Positions 25,496 through 32,396 of a stretch of 43,394 nt of DNA are shown piece after piece; the first letter of the stretch is position 1; every line of letters starts with the position of its first letter. The DNA comes from an uncultured Acetatifactor sp. (GTDB lineage: Bacteria > Bacillota > Clostridia > Lachnospirales > Lachnospiraceae): contig CAJUFO010000031.1 in the NCBI GenBank assembly GCA_910585615.1, positions 1 to 43,394 on the forward strand, in the 5' to 3' direction. Below the pieces are notes generated by a model, which was given only the letters and a program-made list of their open reading frames with translations, did no database searches and was not told the origin of the DNA. The position numbers and the translations under genes were made by a program.

Positions 25496-26293
25496 TTACT
25501 GGGCAACCGTGCTGATGATGATGTTCTCCGCCGGGACCTCGGTCTTGCGCTTCACGATGTCCTCGATTTGGGCCCGCATGGCGTCGTCCAGGGCCGGCAC
25601 GTTGACCACTACGTCCACCGCGTCTCCGTTGATGCTGACCACCACGTCCTGGAAGCCCTTTGCCTCCAGCAGGATCTCCGCGGCGGATTCCTTCTCGGCG
25701 ATGGCGGTCATCTGCACCATGCTGTCCACCGCCGCCTGCTTCTGTTCATCGGAGAGGCCTGCGCTGTTGATAATCTCCAGCAGCATCTCCTTATTCTTCG
25801 CCCTGGTCTGTTCCTTCAGGAGCTTGGCGTCGGAGAGGATTCCTGCCCCCGTGCTGGAGGTGAATACGGCCTCGCCCGGGATTTCTCCCTCCTCCGGCGT
25901 GTTCCCGGCCACTTCTCCCTCCGCGGTGCCGTCCGCGTCAACCGCATCTGCGTCTTCGCCCGTGGTCCCCGCGTCCGCCACTTCCATTCCGTCCGTCAGG
26001 TAATCGTCCACGATGGCGCCTCCGTCCGTGTCCAGGCTCTGGATGTCCGTCTGGCTGTTCATCAGGTCCTCCTCCGACAGATCCAGGAGTCCGTCCAGGG
26101 TGTAATTCTCGGTGACGACGCCCTCCGAGTCCACCGGGCTGGCATTGCTGGCCTCCACGTTGCTGTCGTCCGTCTTCAGGTACTCATCCTCCATTCCGCT
26201 GCCGGCGAACTGCAGATAGCCCGCAATCGCTATCATGATCGCCAGTGCCGTTATCATAAGCTGGTTCTTCTTGATTAGGTTTTTCACATTCAT
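25496..26293 (-). CDS. spoIIIAH: Stage III sporulation protein AH
   Basis: SpoIIIAH is the mother-cell partner that binds forespore SpoIIQ across the intermembrane space and shares the EscJ/FliF ring-building fold. One N-terminal transmembrane helix (MITALAIMIAIAGYLQFAG) is followed by a long acidic, low-complexity linker (residues about 35-145) rich in Asp, Glu, Ala and Gly. The C-terminal ring-building domain contains VVVSINGDAVDVVVNVPALD and ends ENIIISTVAQ. The acidic linker is longer than in Bacillus (total 265 aa here). Last gene of the operon. Confidence 0.93.
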   Translation of the reverse strand: MNVKNLIKKNQLMITALAIMIAIAGYLQFAGSGMEDEYLKTDDSNVEASNASPVDSEGVVTENYTLDGLLDLSEEDLMNSQTDIQSLDTDGGAIVDDYLTDGMEVADAGTTGEDADAVDADGTAEGEVAGNTPEEGEIPGEAVFTSSTGAGILSDAKLLKEQTRAKNKEMLLEIINSAGLSDEQKQAAVDSMVQMTAIAEKESAAEILLEAKGFQDVVVSINGDAVDVVVNVPALDDAMRAQIEDIVKRKTEVPAENIIISTVAQ

Positions 26294-26393
26294 TCCCCTC
26301 TTCGTGTTTTAATACTTCATTGTATGAGCCTTTTTTGCGATATATGCACCTGTCTCAAAAACTTTGTCTGGCCCGGCCCACCGCCCGGAAAGC

Positions 26394-27056
26394 TCACTGT
26401 GCGGCCTCTTCCATCCGCACCACCTTCACCTTGTGGGCCTCCACATCGAACAGGGCCTGGGCAATCTCCACGATGGTACGGCTCACATTGCCGTTCCCGG
26501 CTCCCTGGGCGATGACCAGCACGCCCTCTATCTGCGGGGGCAGGGTCTTTATCACATAGGGCTCGCTTAGGCTGCCGTCAGAGCGGTACACCACGCTCTC
26601 CTGGGAGTCCACCTCGTTTATGCTGCGGCTCCCGCCCATGGCGTCGCTCTCGCTGGTGGCGCTGCGGCGCACGGGCTGCTCCCTCTCCACAACCTGCTCG
26701 CTCGACGATTTTAATGTAATCATGACCCGCACCTCCCCCACCCCTTCCACCCGGGTCAGGGCCTGGGTCAGGCGCTCCTCCAGCTGGGAGGCGTAGAGCT
26801 CGTCTGTGCCAGCGCCTGCCGCTCCATCGGCTGTCCCGGCAGTCTCCTCCCGGGACTTTTCTGTATCAGCCATATCCGCTTCCAGTGCGCTTTTTCCTAT
26901 TTCGTCTATATTACTGTCCTTCTGCTCCTCCTTCTTGGTGGGGAGCGCTATGATGACCAGCAGAATCCCCGTCAGCACGAGAATCAAAAAGTTATCTCTG
27001 CGGAACCACTTCTGCAGTCCCTTATCCGCCGCCCACTGCCTCCAGTCCCTGCCCAT
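26394..27056 (-). CDS. spoIIIAG: Stage III sporulation protein AG
   Basis: SpoIIIAG forms the large ring of the SpoIIIA-SpoIIQ channel. The start is the ATG at 27056, with AGGGGAG directly upstream; further in-frame sequence upstream is not family-like. A transmembrane helix (FLILVLTGILLVIIALP) sits near residues 23-39, followed by a charged linker. The ring-building region contains LTRVEGVGEVRVMITLKSSS and VLVIAQGAGNGNVSRTIVEI. The 220-aa product is close to the usual length. Confidence 0.92.
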   Translation of the reverse strand: MGRDWRQWAADKGLQKWFRRDNFLILVLTGILLVIIALPTKKEEQKDSNIDEIGKSALEADMADTEKSREETAGTADGAAGAGTDELYASQLEERLTQALTRVEGVGEVRVMITLKSSSEQVVEREQPVRRSATSESDAMGGSRSINEVDSQESVVYRSDGSLSEPYVIKTLPPQIEGVLVIAQGAGNGNVSRTIVEIAQALFDVEAHKVKVVRMEEAAQ

Positions 27057-27123
27057 ATCTCCCCTGCCTTTCCCGATAAATTTCCCCGCAGAGAGCCGCG
27101 TGGAATGTGCCGCCCTGCGCCAT

Positions 27124-27882
27124 TCAATGCCCCTGCGCTTCCTCTGTGCCGCCCTGCACCGGCCCAATTGGCTCTACGGACACAGGTTCTATGGCCTCTG
27201 AATCGATCTCGACCCTCCAACCAGCCCCGCCCTCGTCCGCCTGCCCCTCCTGCTGCTCCGGATTCCTGCCCTGGGCACTCCCTTCCGACAGCCCTTCTTC
27301 CCCCGGGAAGCCGCTGCCCTGGCTGTCTTTCCGGGCATCCTGTAGATCCTGTCTCCCGCCCTGAGCGCCCCCTTCCAGCAGCCCTTCTTCCTCCGGGAAG
27401 TCGCTGCCCTGGCTGTCTTTCTGGGCATCCTGCTGATTCTGTCTCCCGCCCTGCACACCTTCCGGCAGACCGTCTTCCACTGGGAAGCTTCTGCCCGGGC
27501 CGTCCTCCCGGATATCCTCCTGCCCCTGGCTCCCGCCCTGGGCCCCCTCCCCCTCCTGCTCCTCCAGGCGGCGCATGACCTCCTCCAGGGTCATCTGCTC
27601 CAGCAGCTCGTCCGCAGCCGCGGCCTCCCCGGCGGCATCCTCCAGGCCCTGCTCCAGCTCCCGCCCGAACTGCTCCAGCGCCCTGGCGGCGTTCTGCCTG
27701 CCATCCCCCAGGAGGAAGCTTCCGATGGGCAGGAACACCTGTATCAGCACAATGACGCTGACCAGGAGCTTCAGATATTTTTCATAAGACTCCTTGGGCC
27801 TGAAATGCACCACCGCCTGGGCGCATATCATGAAGATCCCCATCCGGCAGATTGCCTGGAACAATGTATTTCCCATATCCAT
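27124..27882 (-). CDS. spoIIIAF: Stage III sporulation protein AF with a tandem-repeat tail
   Basis: Two N-terminal membrane segments (about 8-25 and 36-58, with LLVSVIVLIQVFLPIG) identify SpoIIIAF, a polytopic component of the spoIIIA complex. The start is ATG 27882 (or 27876), with GGGAAG upstream. After the usual soluble part, which includes LEQMTLEEVMRRLEEQEGEG, the protein carries about three 30-aa repeats (DNA 27274-27540). Two are nearly identical around QKDSQGSDFPEEEGLLEG and RKDSQGSGFPGEEGLSEG, and one is more diverged. They are rich in Gly, Gln, Glu and Asp and probably disordered. The family's usual C-terminal domain is thus displaced or replaced; only a short end (WRVEIDSEAIEPV) resembles it. 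Confidence 0.88.
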   Translation of the reverse strand: MDMGNTLFQAICRMGIFMICAQAVVHFRPKESYEKYLKLLVSVIVLIQVFLPIGSFLLGDGRQNAARALEQFGRELEQGLEDAAGEAAAADELLEQMTLEEVMRRLEEQEGEGAQGGSQGQEDIREDGPGRSFPVEDGLPEGVQGGRQNQQDAQKDSQGSDFPEEEGLLEGGAQGGRQDLQDARKDSQGSGFPGEEGLSEGSAQGRNPEQQEGQADEGGAGWRVEIDSEAIEPVSVEPIGPVQGGTEEAQGH

Positions 27883-28006
27883 CCCCACTTCCCGCGCAGA
27901 CAGAGCGCGAACATCACAAAATGCAAATGCCGCAAAACGCAAATATCGCCAAGCGCAAGTTCAGCCAAGCGCAAATGAGCGTCTGAAAGACTCCCCGCCC
28001 CGCGCA
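27883..28006. repeat. Imperfect ~16-bp tandem repeats between spoIIIAE and spoIIIAF
   Basis: Between about 27910 and 27978 the minus strand shows four degenerate units built on TTGCG: TTTGCGCTTGGC, TTGCGCTTGGC, TTTGCGTTTTGC and TTTGCATTTTG. They fill most of the gap. No promoter or open frame is convincing. Confidence 0.6.
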
Positions 28007-29053
28007 CTATAGCGCCGCCACCGCTATGGCCACGAGGAACAGCAGCATGGCCGTCCCGGTGGTGCGCAACAGCAGCATGGCCGCGTCCCCAATCCGGTTC
28101 ACGCAGGCCGTGATCCGCCTGTCGCTGACGATGCCCATAAAGGCCGCCGCGCACTTTAACAGGACCGCGATCATGGCAATCTTGAACACGGGCACGGCGC
28201 ACAGCAGCAAGAGCAGTATCAGCAGCACCAGGCCCACGCTGCCCCGGATCACCGTGGCAGACCCCACCACCATGTCCACCACCCCTCCCGCCGCTGCCCC
28301 CACCCCCGGTATGGCCGAAATCAGCCGCTGCAGCGCCGAATTCCTGGCCGAGTCCAGCACCGGGGCAATCAGCCGCTGGAATATGCTGATGCCCGTCACC
28401 GCCCCCAGCGCCCCCTTGAGCACCCAGCCCACGGCCTTGCCCAGCAGGTCGATCAGGGGGGAAAGCTTCTCCTCCGCCCAGATGCCGTTCACCACGGACA
28501 GCATGCTGTAGCTGCCGATGAAGGGCAGGAGCCCTTTCACCAGGATATACTCCACCCCGTACACGGCGAACAGCATCATCTGGTACGCAGCCCCCGCCGT
28601 AGCCGCGCCGGTGGAGATACCCACGGTCAGCAGATAGGCGGGCACCAGGAGCTTCACGAACAGGATGATGTTCTCCACCGTCTGCCTGGCGATGTCCGCC
28701 GCCTGGGTGAAGCATTTCAGCAGCACCGCGGTAAAGAGCAGGTACATGAAATAGAAGCCCATGTCCGCCACCTGCCGCCTGTCGAAAATCTCCACGAAAT
28801 GCGTCATCAGGGAGGATACGATGCCCAGCACCAGCAGCCAGACGAACACATTCCGCATGCCCGCAATCTGGGTGAAGAAATCTGTGATGCTGTCCCGGAA
28901 CAGAGCAGCCAGCGCCCCGAACACGTCCCCTGTCATCACCTCCCCCAGAAGCTCCTCCAGGTTCAGCCGCCGCTCCGGGAACAGGCGCAGGATCCCCTCC
29001 TGAAGCCTGTCCAGCCCGAAGTCCTGCCAGACCAGATTCAAATCCATCTCCAT
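28007..29053 (-). CDS. spoIIIAE: Stage III sporulation protein AE
   Basis: SpoIIIAE is a polytopic membrane protein of the mother-cell channel, resembling permease-like components. The 348-aa product has many hydrophobic segments from about residue 68 on, including VFVWLLVLGIVSSLMTHFV, IILFVKLLVPAYLLTVGIST and VGLVLLILLLLLCAVPVFKI. A central conserved region reads GISIFQRLIAPVLDSARNSA. No cleavable signal peptide is obvious. GGGAGG lies about 9 nt upstream of the ATG; a second Met two codons later could also serve. Confidence 0.94.
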   Translation of the reverse strand: MEMDLNLVWQDFGLDRLQEGILRLFPERRLNLEELLGEVMTGDVFGALAALFRDSITDFFTQIAGMRNVFVWLLVLGIVSSLMTHFVEIFDRRQVADMGFYFMYLLFTAVLLKCFTQAADIARQTVENIILFVKLLVPAYLLTVGISTGAATAGAAYQMMLFAVYGVEYILVKGLLPFIGSYSMLSVVNGIWAEEKLSPLIDLLGKAVGWVLKGALGAVTGISIFQRLIAPVLDSARNSALQRLISAIPGVGAAAGGVVDMVVGSATVIRGSVGLVLLILLLLLCAVPVFKIAMIAVLLKCAAAFMGIVSDRRITACVNRIGDAAMLLLRTTGTAMLLFLVAIAVAAL

Positions 29054-29160
29054 ATGCCCGTCCTCCCTGGGCCGGCTGCCCTCCCGTCAGCCCGTGCCCG
29101 ATTGTGCCTATGGCTGTCCGCGGCTTCCTCTTCCTGTGCCTGCCGCCCCAGGCCTGCGGG

Positions 29161-29547
29161 TTACAGAAAGCTCTGTATCTGCTCTATCACCGCAAACAGG
29201 ATCGGCAGCCCCGCGAACATCACCACCAGCTTCCCCAGAACCTCGATCTGCCCTGCCACGGCCTGATACCCGGCATCCCTGCATATATCGGAGCTGAATT
29301 CGCAGATATATGTAATCCCGATTACCCTGAAGAGGATGGACAGATATTCCTCAGACCCGCTCAGATAGCTCCTGATTTTCATGAACTGCCCTGTGATGGT
29401 CTCCATCTGCCGCATGGAGAAGCAGAAGATGATGATGCTGACAGCCAGTCCGATGTAGGAGGCATACTCAGGCTTGCTCCCCCGAAACTGCACCGCCAGC
29501 AAGACCCCGGCTATCCCTAAAAATCCCACCTTTACAAGCTCCGTCAT
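29161..29547 (-). CDS. spoIIIAD: Stage III sporulation protein AD
   Basis: A 128-aa membrane protein of the spoIIIA complex. Hydrophobic helices span about 5-21 (VKVGFLGIAGVLLAVQF), 30-45 (YIGLAVSIIIFCFSM) and 103-124 (LGKLVVMFAGLPILFAVIEQ). The conserved stretch GITYICEFSSDICRDAGYQA lies between them. It lies 9 bp downstream of spoIIIAC. Confidence 0.93.
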   Translation of the reverse strand: MTELVKVGFLGIAGVLLAVQFRGSKPEYASYIGLAVSIIIFCFSMRQMETITGQFMKIRSYLSGSEEYLSILFRVIGITYICEFSSDICRDAGYQAVAGQIEVLGKLVVMFAGLPILFAVIEQIQSFL

Positions 29548-29556
29548 ATCCCCCTC

Positions 29557-29751
29557 CTACAAAGCGAACAGTGTCTGAATCGTCTGGAACAGCTCATAGA
29601 TGTAGGGCACGATCCAGGTCAGGACCAGTATCAGTCCGGCCAGGCTAATCAGGAAGGCATGCTCCTCCCTGCCGCTGTGCTTCAAAATCTGGCTCAATAT
29701 GGTCACCAATATTCCCACTGCCGCTATCTTAAATATCAGACTTACTCCCAT
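29557..29751 (-). CDS. spoIIIAC: Stage III sporulation protein AC
   Basis: The 64-aa protein has two transmembrane helices (LIFKIAAVGILVTILSQIL and FLISLAGLILVLTWIVPYIY) around the conserved HSGREEHAF loop, the standard SpoIIIAC pattern. It lies between spoIIIAB and spoIIIAD with short spacing. Confidence 0.93.
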   Translation of the reverse strand: MGVSLIFKIAAVGILVTILSQILKHSGREEHAFLISLAGLILVLTWIVPYIYELFQTIQTLFAL

Positions 29752-29792
29752 GGCCCCTCACTCTTCCAAGCAATTCTCTATCGAACCGTCCA

Positions 29793-30317
29793 TCACAAAA
29801 ATACCAATATCAGCAACAGTCCCCCCATGGCTCCAAGCCCCACCGCCATCCTGCTCTTCTCGCCATGCTCCCGCTCCAGTCTCTCCCTGGTGGCCCCCAG
29901 GAGCTGCGCGCTCTGTTCTATGGCCCGCAGCTGCATCTGGCTGTCCGAGAACCCCGTCTGGCCGGCGAACCGCAGGAAATCCTCCCTGTCCGTCTCCTGA
30001 AGGGGCAGATCCGCCAGCGCTTTCCCCAGCTCCTCCCGGAAGACCTCCCCGAAGGATGCCCCCATGTTCTCCTCCATCCTGCGCCCCACCTCCCCGAAGG
30101 CCTCCCTGAACGGCTCCTGCAAATCTGCCGCCAGGTGGCTGCAGCACTCCGGCAGCGCAGCCCGCCCGTAGCGCACCTCGCTGGCCAGGAGCTCCAGGAT
30201 ATGCTCCAGGCAGCGCAGCACCTTTATCCTTGCGCCGAACTGCTGCCTGTACCACAGCCCCAGCCCCAGACAGCCCGAAAAAATCATGCATCCGCCCAAA
30301 AACCTGATCACGCCCAT
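29793..30317 (-). CDS. spoIIIAB: Stage III sporulation protein AB
   Basis: SpoIIIAB resembles GspF-type inner-membrane platform proteins. The 174-aa product has an N-terminal hydrophobic segment (FLGGCMIFSGCLGLGLWY), a helical cytoplasmic region (RIKVLRCLEHILELLASEVR, YGRAALPECC) and a C-terminal membrane helix (GLGAMGGLLLILVFL). A longer frame overlapping it in another register is GC-driven noise. It follows spoIIIAA after a 166-bp gap (30318-30483) that holds no gene I can support, only a short GCATGC dyad. Confidence 0.92.
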   Translation of the reverse strand: MGVIRFLGGCMIFSGCLGLGLWYRQQFGARIKVLRCLEHILELLASEVRYGRAALPECCSHLAADLQEPFREAFGEVGRRMEENMGASFGEVFREELGKALADLPLQETDREDFLRFAGQTGFSDSQMQLRAIEQSAQLLGATRERLEREHGEKSRMAVGLGAMGGLLLILVFL

Positions 30318-30483
30318 ACTTATGCTCCCGGCGCGCTCCGGCGCCCATGCCAGTCAACACCCCCGCTGCAGTGGCAAAGCCATATTCTATAGCTCTCATG
30401 TGCATGCAAGCATGCCCGCTTGGCTCGTTGCTCGCGGGGACCAATATCCCTGCTTCCCCTGGACGCGCCCGCCCAGGGTTCCC

Positions 30484-31437
30484 TCAGTCCCCCGTCGGTT
30501 TCCCGGCTGCCGTCTGCTCCGCCCTCTTCACCACGCACCGCCCCTCCTCCTTTCCCAATATCAGAAAGATGTCGAACAGCCGCTCCCAGAACTCTGCCCC
30601 CAGCCCGAACCGGTACTCCACGTCCCGCCTGTCCTCCCCATGGACCGTGGCCAGAATCCTGCAGCCGCAGGCGGCCGCCTGTCCCAGTGCCCGCAGCTCC
30701 CCCTCCCCGCCCAGCTCATCGATGGCGATGACCTGGGGGGCCATGGCCCGCAGGAGCAATAGCATCCCGATGTCCTTGGGACAGCCGTCCAGCACGTCCG
30801 TGCGCATGCCCATATCGTTCTGGGGCTTTCCCAGAAAGGATCCCGCCAGCTCGGAGCGCTCGTCCACCACCCCTACGGTCATCCCCTGCCCATAGGCATT
30901 GCCGTCGGAAATCTGCCGAATCAAGTCCCGCAGCAGCGTGGTCTTGCCGCAGCCCGGCGGCGAGACGATCAGGGCGCTGCACAGCCGCCCCCGCCGGTAC
31001 ATCCCGGGCAACACCCCGTCCGCCGCCCCCTTCATCTGGTGGGAGACACGGATGTTGAGATAGGAGATGTTCTTGAAGGTCCTCACCCTTCCGTCCGCCT
31101 CCATCACGGCTTGTCCCGCCACGCCCACACGGTGGCCTCCCGCCACGGTGACGAAGCCCTGGCGCAGTTCCTCCTCAAAGGCATAGGGGGAATAATGGCA
31201 GATATGCTCCAGCACCTGCGACAGTTCCCGCCCGGTGGCCCGATGCCCCTCCGACGGCTTTCGGGAAAGCTCCCCTGAATCCGTCAGGAACAGCTCCTCC
31301 CCTTTTCTATGTATAATCACAGGCTGCCCCGCCCGCAGACGGATTTCCTGAATGGCCCCCTGTTCCCGGTCCACCCTCTGCCACAGCGCCCGGTGGCCGG
31401 AGGGAAACAGCTGCAGAATCGTATTCTCCATCCCCAT
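30484..31437 (-). CDS. spoIIIAA: Stage III sporulation protein AA, ATPase
   Basis: SpoIIIAA is a secretion-type AAA ATPase thought to power the mother-cell to forespore channel. Walker A PPGCGKTTLLRDLIRQ is near residue 169, a VVDERSELAG motif follows, and Walker B is QVIAIDELGGEGE. The N-terminal part has LRAGQPVIIHRKGEE and HYSPYAFEEELRQGFVTVAG. Its length of 317 aa is normal. It is the first gene of the eight-gene operon; a sigma-E-like promoter lies 5'. Confidence 0.95.
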   Translation of the reverse strand: MGMENTILQLFPSGHRALWQRVDREQGAIQEIRLRAGQPVIIHRKGEELFLTDSGELSRKPSEGHRATGRELSQVLEHICHYSPYAFEEELRQGFVTVAGGHRVGVAGQAVMEADGRVRTFKNISYLNIRVSHQMKGAADGVLPGMYRRGRLCSALIVSPPGCGKTTLLRDLIRQISDGNAYGQGMTVGVVDERSELAGSFLGKPQNDMGMRTDVLDGCPKDIGMLLLLRAMAPQVIAIDELGGEGELRALGQAAACGCRILATVHGEDRRDVEYRFGLGAEFWERLFDIFLILGKEEGRCVVKRAEQTAAGKPTGD

Positions 31438-31451
31438 GTCCTCCTTTCTCC

Positions 31452-31479
31452 AATATATGAAAAAAAGGACAGGATATTC
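31452..31479 (-). promoter_or_regulatory. Sigma-E-like promoter of the spoIIIA operon
   Basis: On the minus strand GAATATC (31473-31479) and CATATATT (31452-31459) are 13 bp apart and fit the mother-cell sigma-E consensus (GMATATT and CATACAHT). The spoIIIA operon is a known sigma-E target. It lies just upstream of the spoIIIAA ATG. Confidence 0.55.
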
Positions 31480-31523
31480 CTGCTATTTCCCTATTCAGCG
31501 CCTGTTAGAAGAATAACGCAAAA

Positions 31524-31553
31524 CCTGGCACGTGCTATGCTGTTTTTGCCAGG
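31524..31553 (+). promoter_or_regulatory. Hairpin reaching the ribosome site of the hicB remnant
   Basis: CCTGGCA (31524-31530) pairs with TGCCAGG (31547-31553), whose last bases belong to the AGGAGG ribosome site (31551-31556). An outer AAAACC/GGTTTT pairing is possible. It may be the old antitoxin operator or leader. Confidence 0.4.
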
Positions 31554-31563
31554 AGGTTTTGTT

Positions 31564-31659
31564 ATGATATTTGTATATCCCTTCATCTTCCGCAAGGAAG
31601 ATAAAGCCTACTGGGTGGAATTTCCCGATTTGAAAGAAAATATTCAAAACACTAAATGA
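31564..31659 (+). pseudogene. N-terminal remnant of a HicB-family antitoxin
   Basis: AGGAGG is 7 nt 5' of the ATG, so initiation is well formed. The 31-codon frame reads MIFVYPFIFRKEDKAYWVEF then PDL, the start of the HicB partial RNase-H-like fold, and ends KENIQNTK. The helix after PDLPGC and the DNA-binding C-terminus are missing, and no hicA toxin is visible nearby. It runs opposite to the surrounding genes. Confidence 0.65.
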
Positions 31660-31788
31660 AACGGGAGAAATTAAAGCTATTCCCGATAATAAAAAATAGG
31701 GCGAAAAACTTCTTGCTTCCCACCCTTGAATGTACTATATGAGACATAGGGAAAAGCCCTAGAAGCGGCTATTTCCTTTTTCCCTTGA

Positions 31789-31971
31789 AAATCGTGCAGC
31801 ACAATCCCACAAGGTTTGCACATTGTGCTTTTTGGTGCGTTTCTATCCAGTGTGATATTTACATTATTTGGAATAATCGTTGCAACAAAAATTGCTCGTT
31901 TTTTATCGGAATATGCCGCAGGGCTGTTTCTGCTGTTGGCTGCCGTCCGCCGCCTTTCCAATCTGAATTAG
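31789..31971 (+). pseudogene. C-terminal fragment of a small membrane protein
   Basis: An open frame without a convincing start reads through two hydrophobic segments, VLFGAFLSSVIFTLFGIIVA and then EYAAGLFLLLAAVRRLSNLN, to a TAG. The pattern of two helices around a short basic turn (TKIARF) recalls the tail of MntP-type efflux proteins, but this is weak. Its neighbours are also fragments. Confidence 0.35.
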
Positions 31972-32041
31972 TTAAACAGCAATCTTCTTGACCTGACGGT
32001 CAGGAAGCATCGCAGACAATAACCTGCTCAATTCAGATTGG
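31958..32041. repeat. 12-bp perfect inverted repeat enclosing a 13-bp dyad
   Basis: CCAATCTGAATT (31958-31969) and AATTCAGATTGG (32030-32041) are exact reverse complements 60 bp apart. The interval contains CCTGACGGTCAGG (31992-32004). The right arm ends at the ribosome site of the next fragment. Nested dyads of this kind suit a recombination, transfer-origin or leader element of the former mobile element. Confidence 0.6.
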
Positions 32042-32052
32042 AGGAAAAAAGA

Positions 32053-32162
32053 ATGGCATACAACAACGGACGGGAGAACAGGAAATGGCTTATCTGGAAA
32101 GAAGACGAGAAAAAATATTGCGGGAGCATGGATTTGATAAAAACACCATTGAGCAAATCCGC
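32053..32162 (+). pseudogene. Remnant of a conjugative-element sigma-factor-like protein
   Basis: The ATG at 32053 has GGAGG upstream. It begins MAYNNGRENRKWLIWKEDE, a start I associate with small sigma-70-like or helix-turn-helix proteins of Tn916-like integrative elements in clostridia. An extra A in an A-run near 32108-32114 shifts the frame, after which EKILREHGFDKNTIEQIR continues in another register. The sequence then changes abruptly to recombinase coding. Confidence 0.5.
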
Positions 32163-32288
32163 ACAGATGACAAAACCCGTTGGCTTGTGGACGAGGACGC
32201 GGCGACAGTCGTCCGCAGGATATTTTCACTCTGTATGCAGGGGAAAGGAATCTCCGCCATTGCCGAATGCCTTGGTGAATCTGGGTGA
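32163..32288 (+). pseudogene. Fragment of a large serine recombinase
   Basis: In frame with the shifted upstream fragment, residues TDDKTRWLVDEDAATVVRRI followed by FSLCMQGKGISAIAECLGE match the start of the Recombinase domain of TnpX-type large serine recombinases (consensus W-x-VDxxxAxxVRRIF, G-x-G-x-xxIA). The catalytic resolvase domain and the rest are missing. The join to the sigma-like fragment marks a deletion or recombination point. Confidence 0.6.
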
Positions 32289-32396
32289 TGCAAAAGTATA
32301 TGCAAAGACATTTTCCATCGGTGTCATAAAAGAATACAAAAACAGGTCAGACCCCATAACAGAATCTAACCTGATGCTTCTCTAAATCACGCTGCC

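Noticed and set aside
27274..27540. CRISPR array
   Set aside because: The repeats are in frame, about 90 bp apart, contiguous and coding; there are no unique spacers.
29758..30444. 228-aa frame covering spoIIIAB
   Set aside because: SpoIIIAB family sequence is in the other register; this frame is Gly/Ala/Arg-rich noise.
31677..31961. 94-aa minus-strand frame in the element graveyard
   Set aside because: It has no ribosome site or domain, and the plus strand carries recognisable fragments over the same region.
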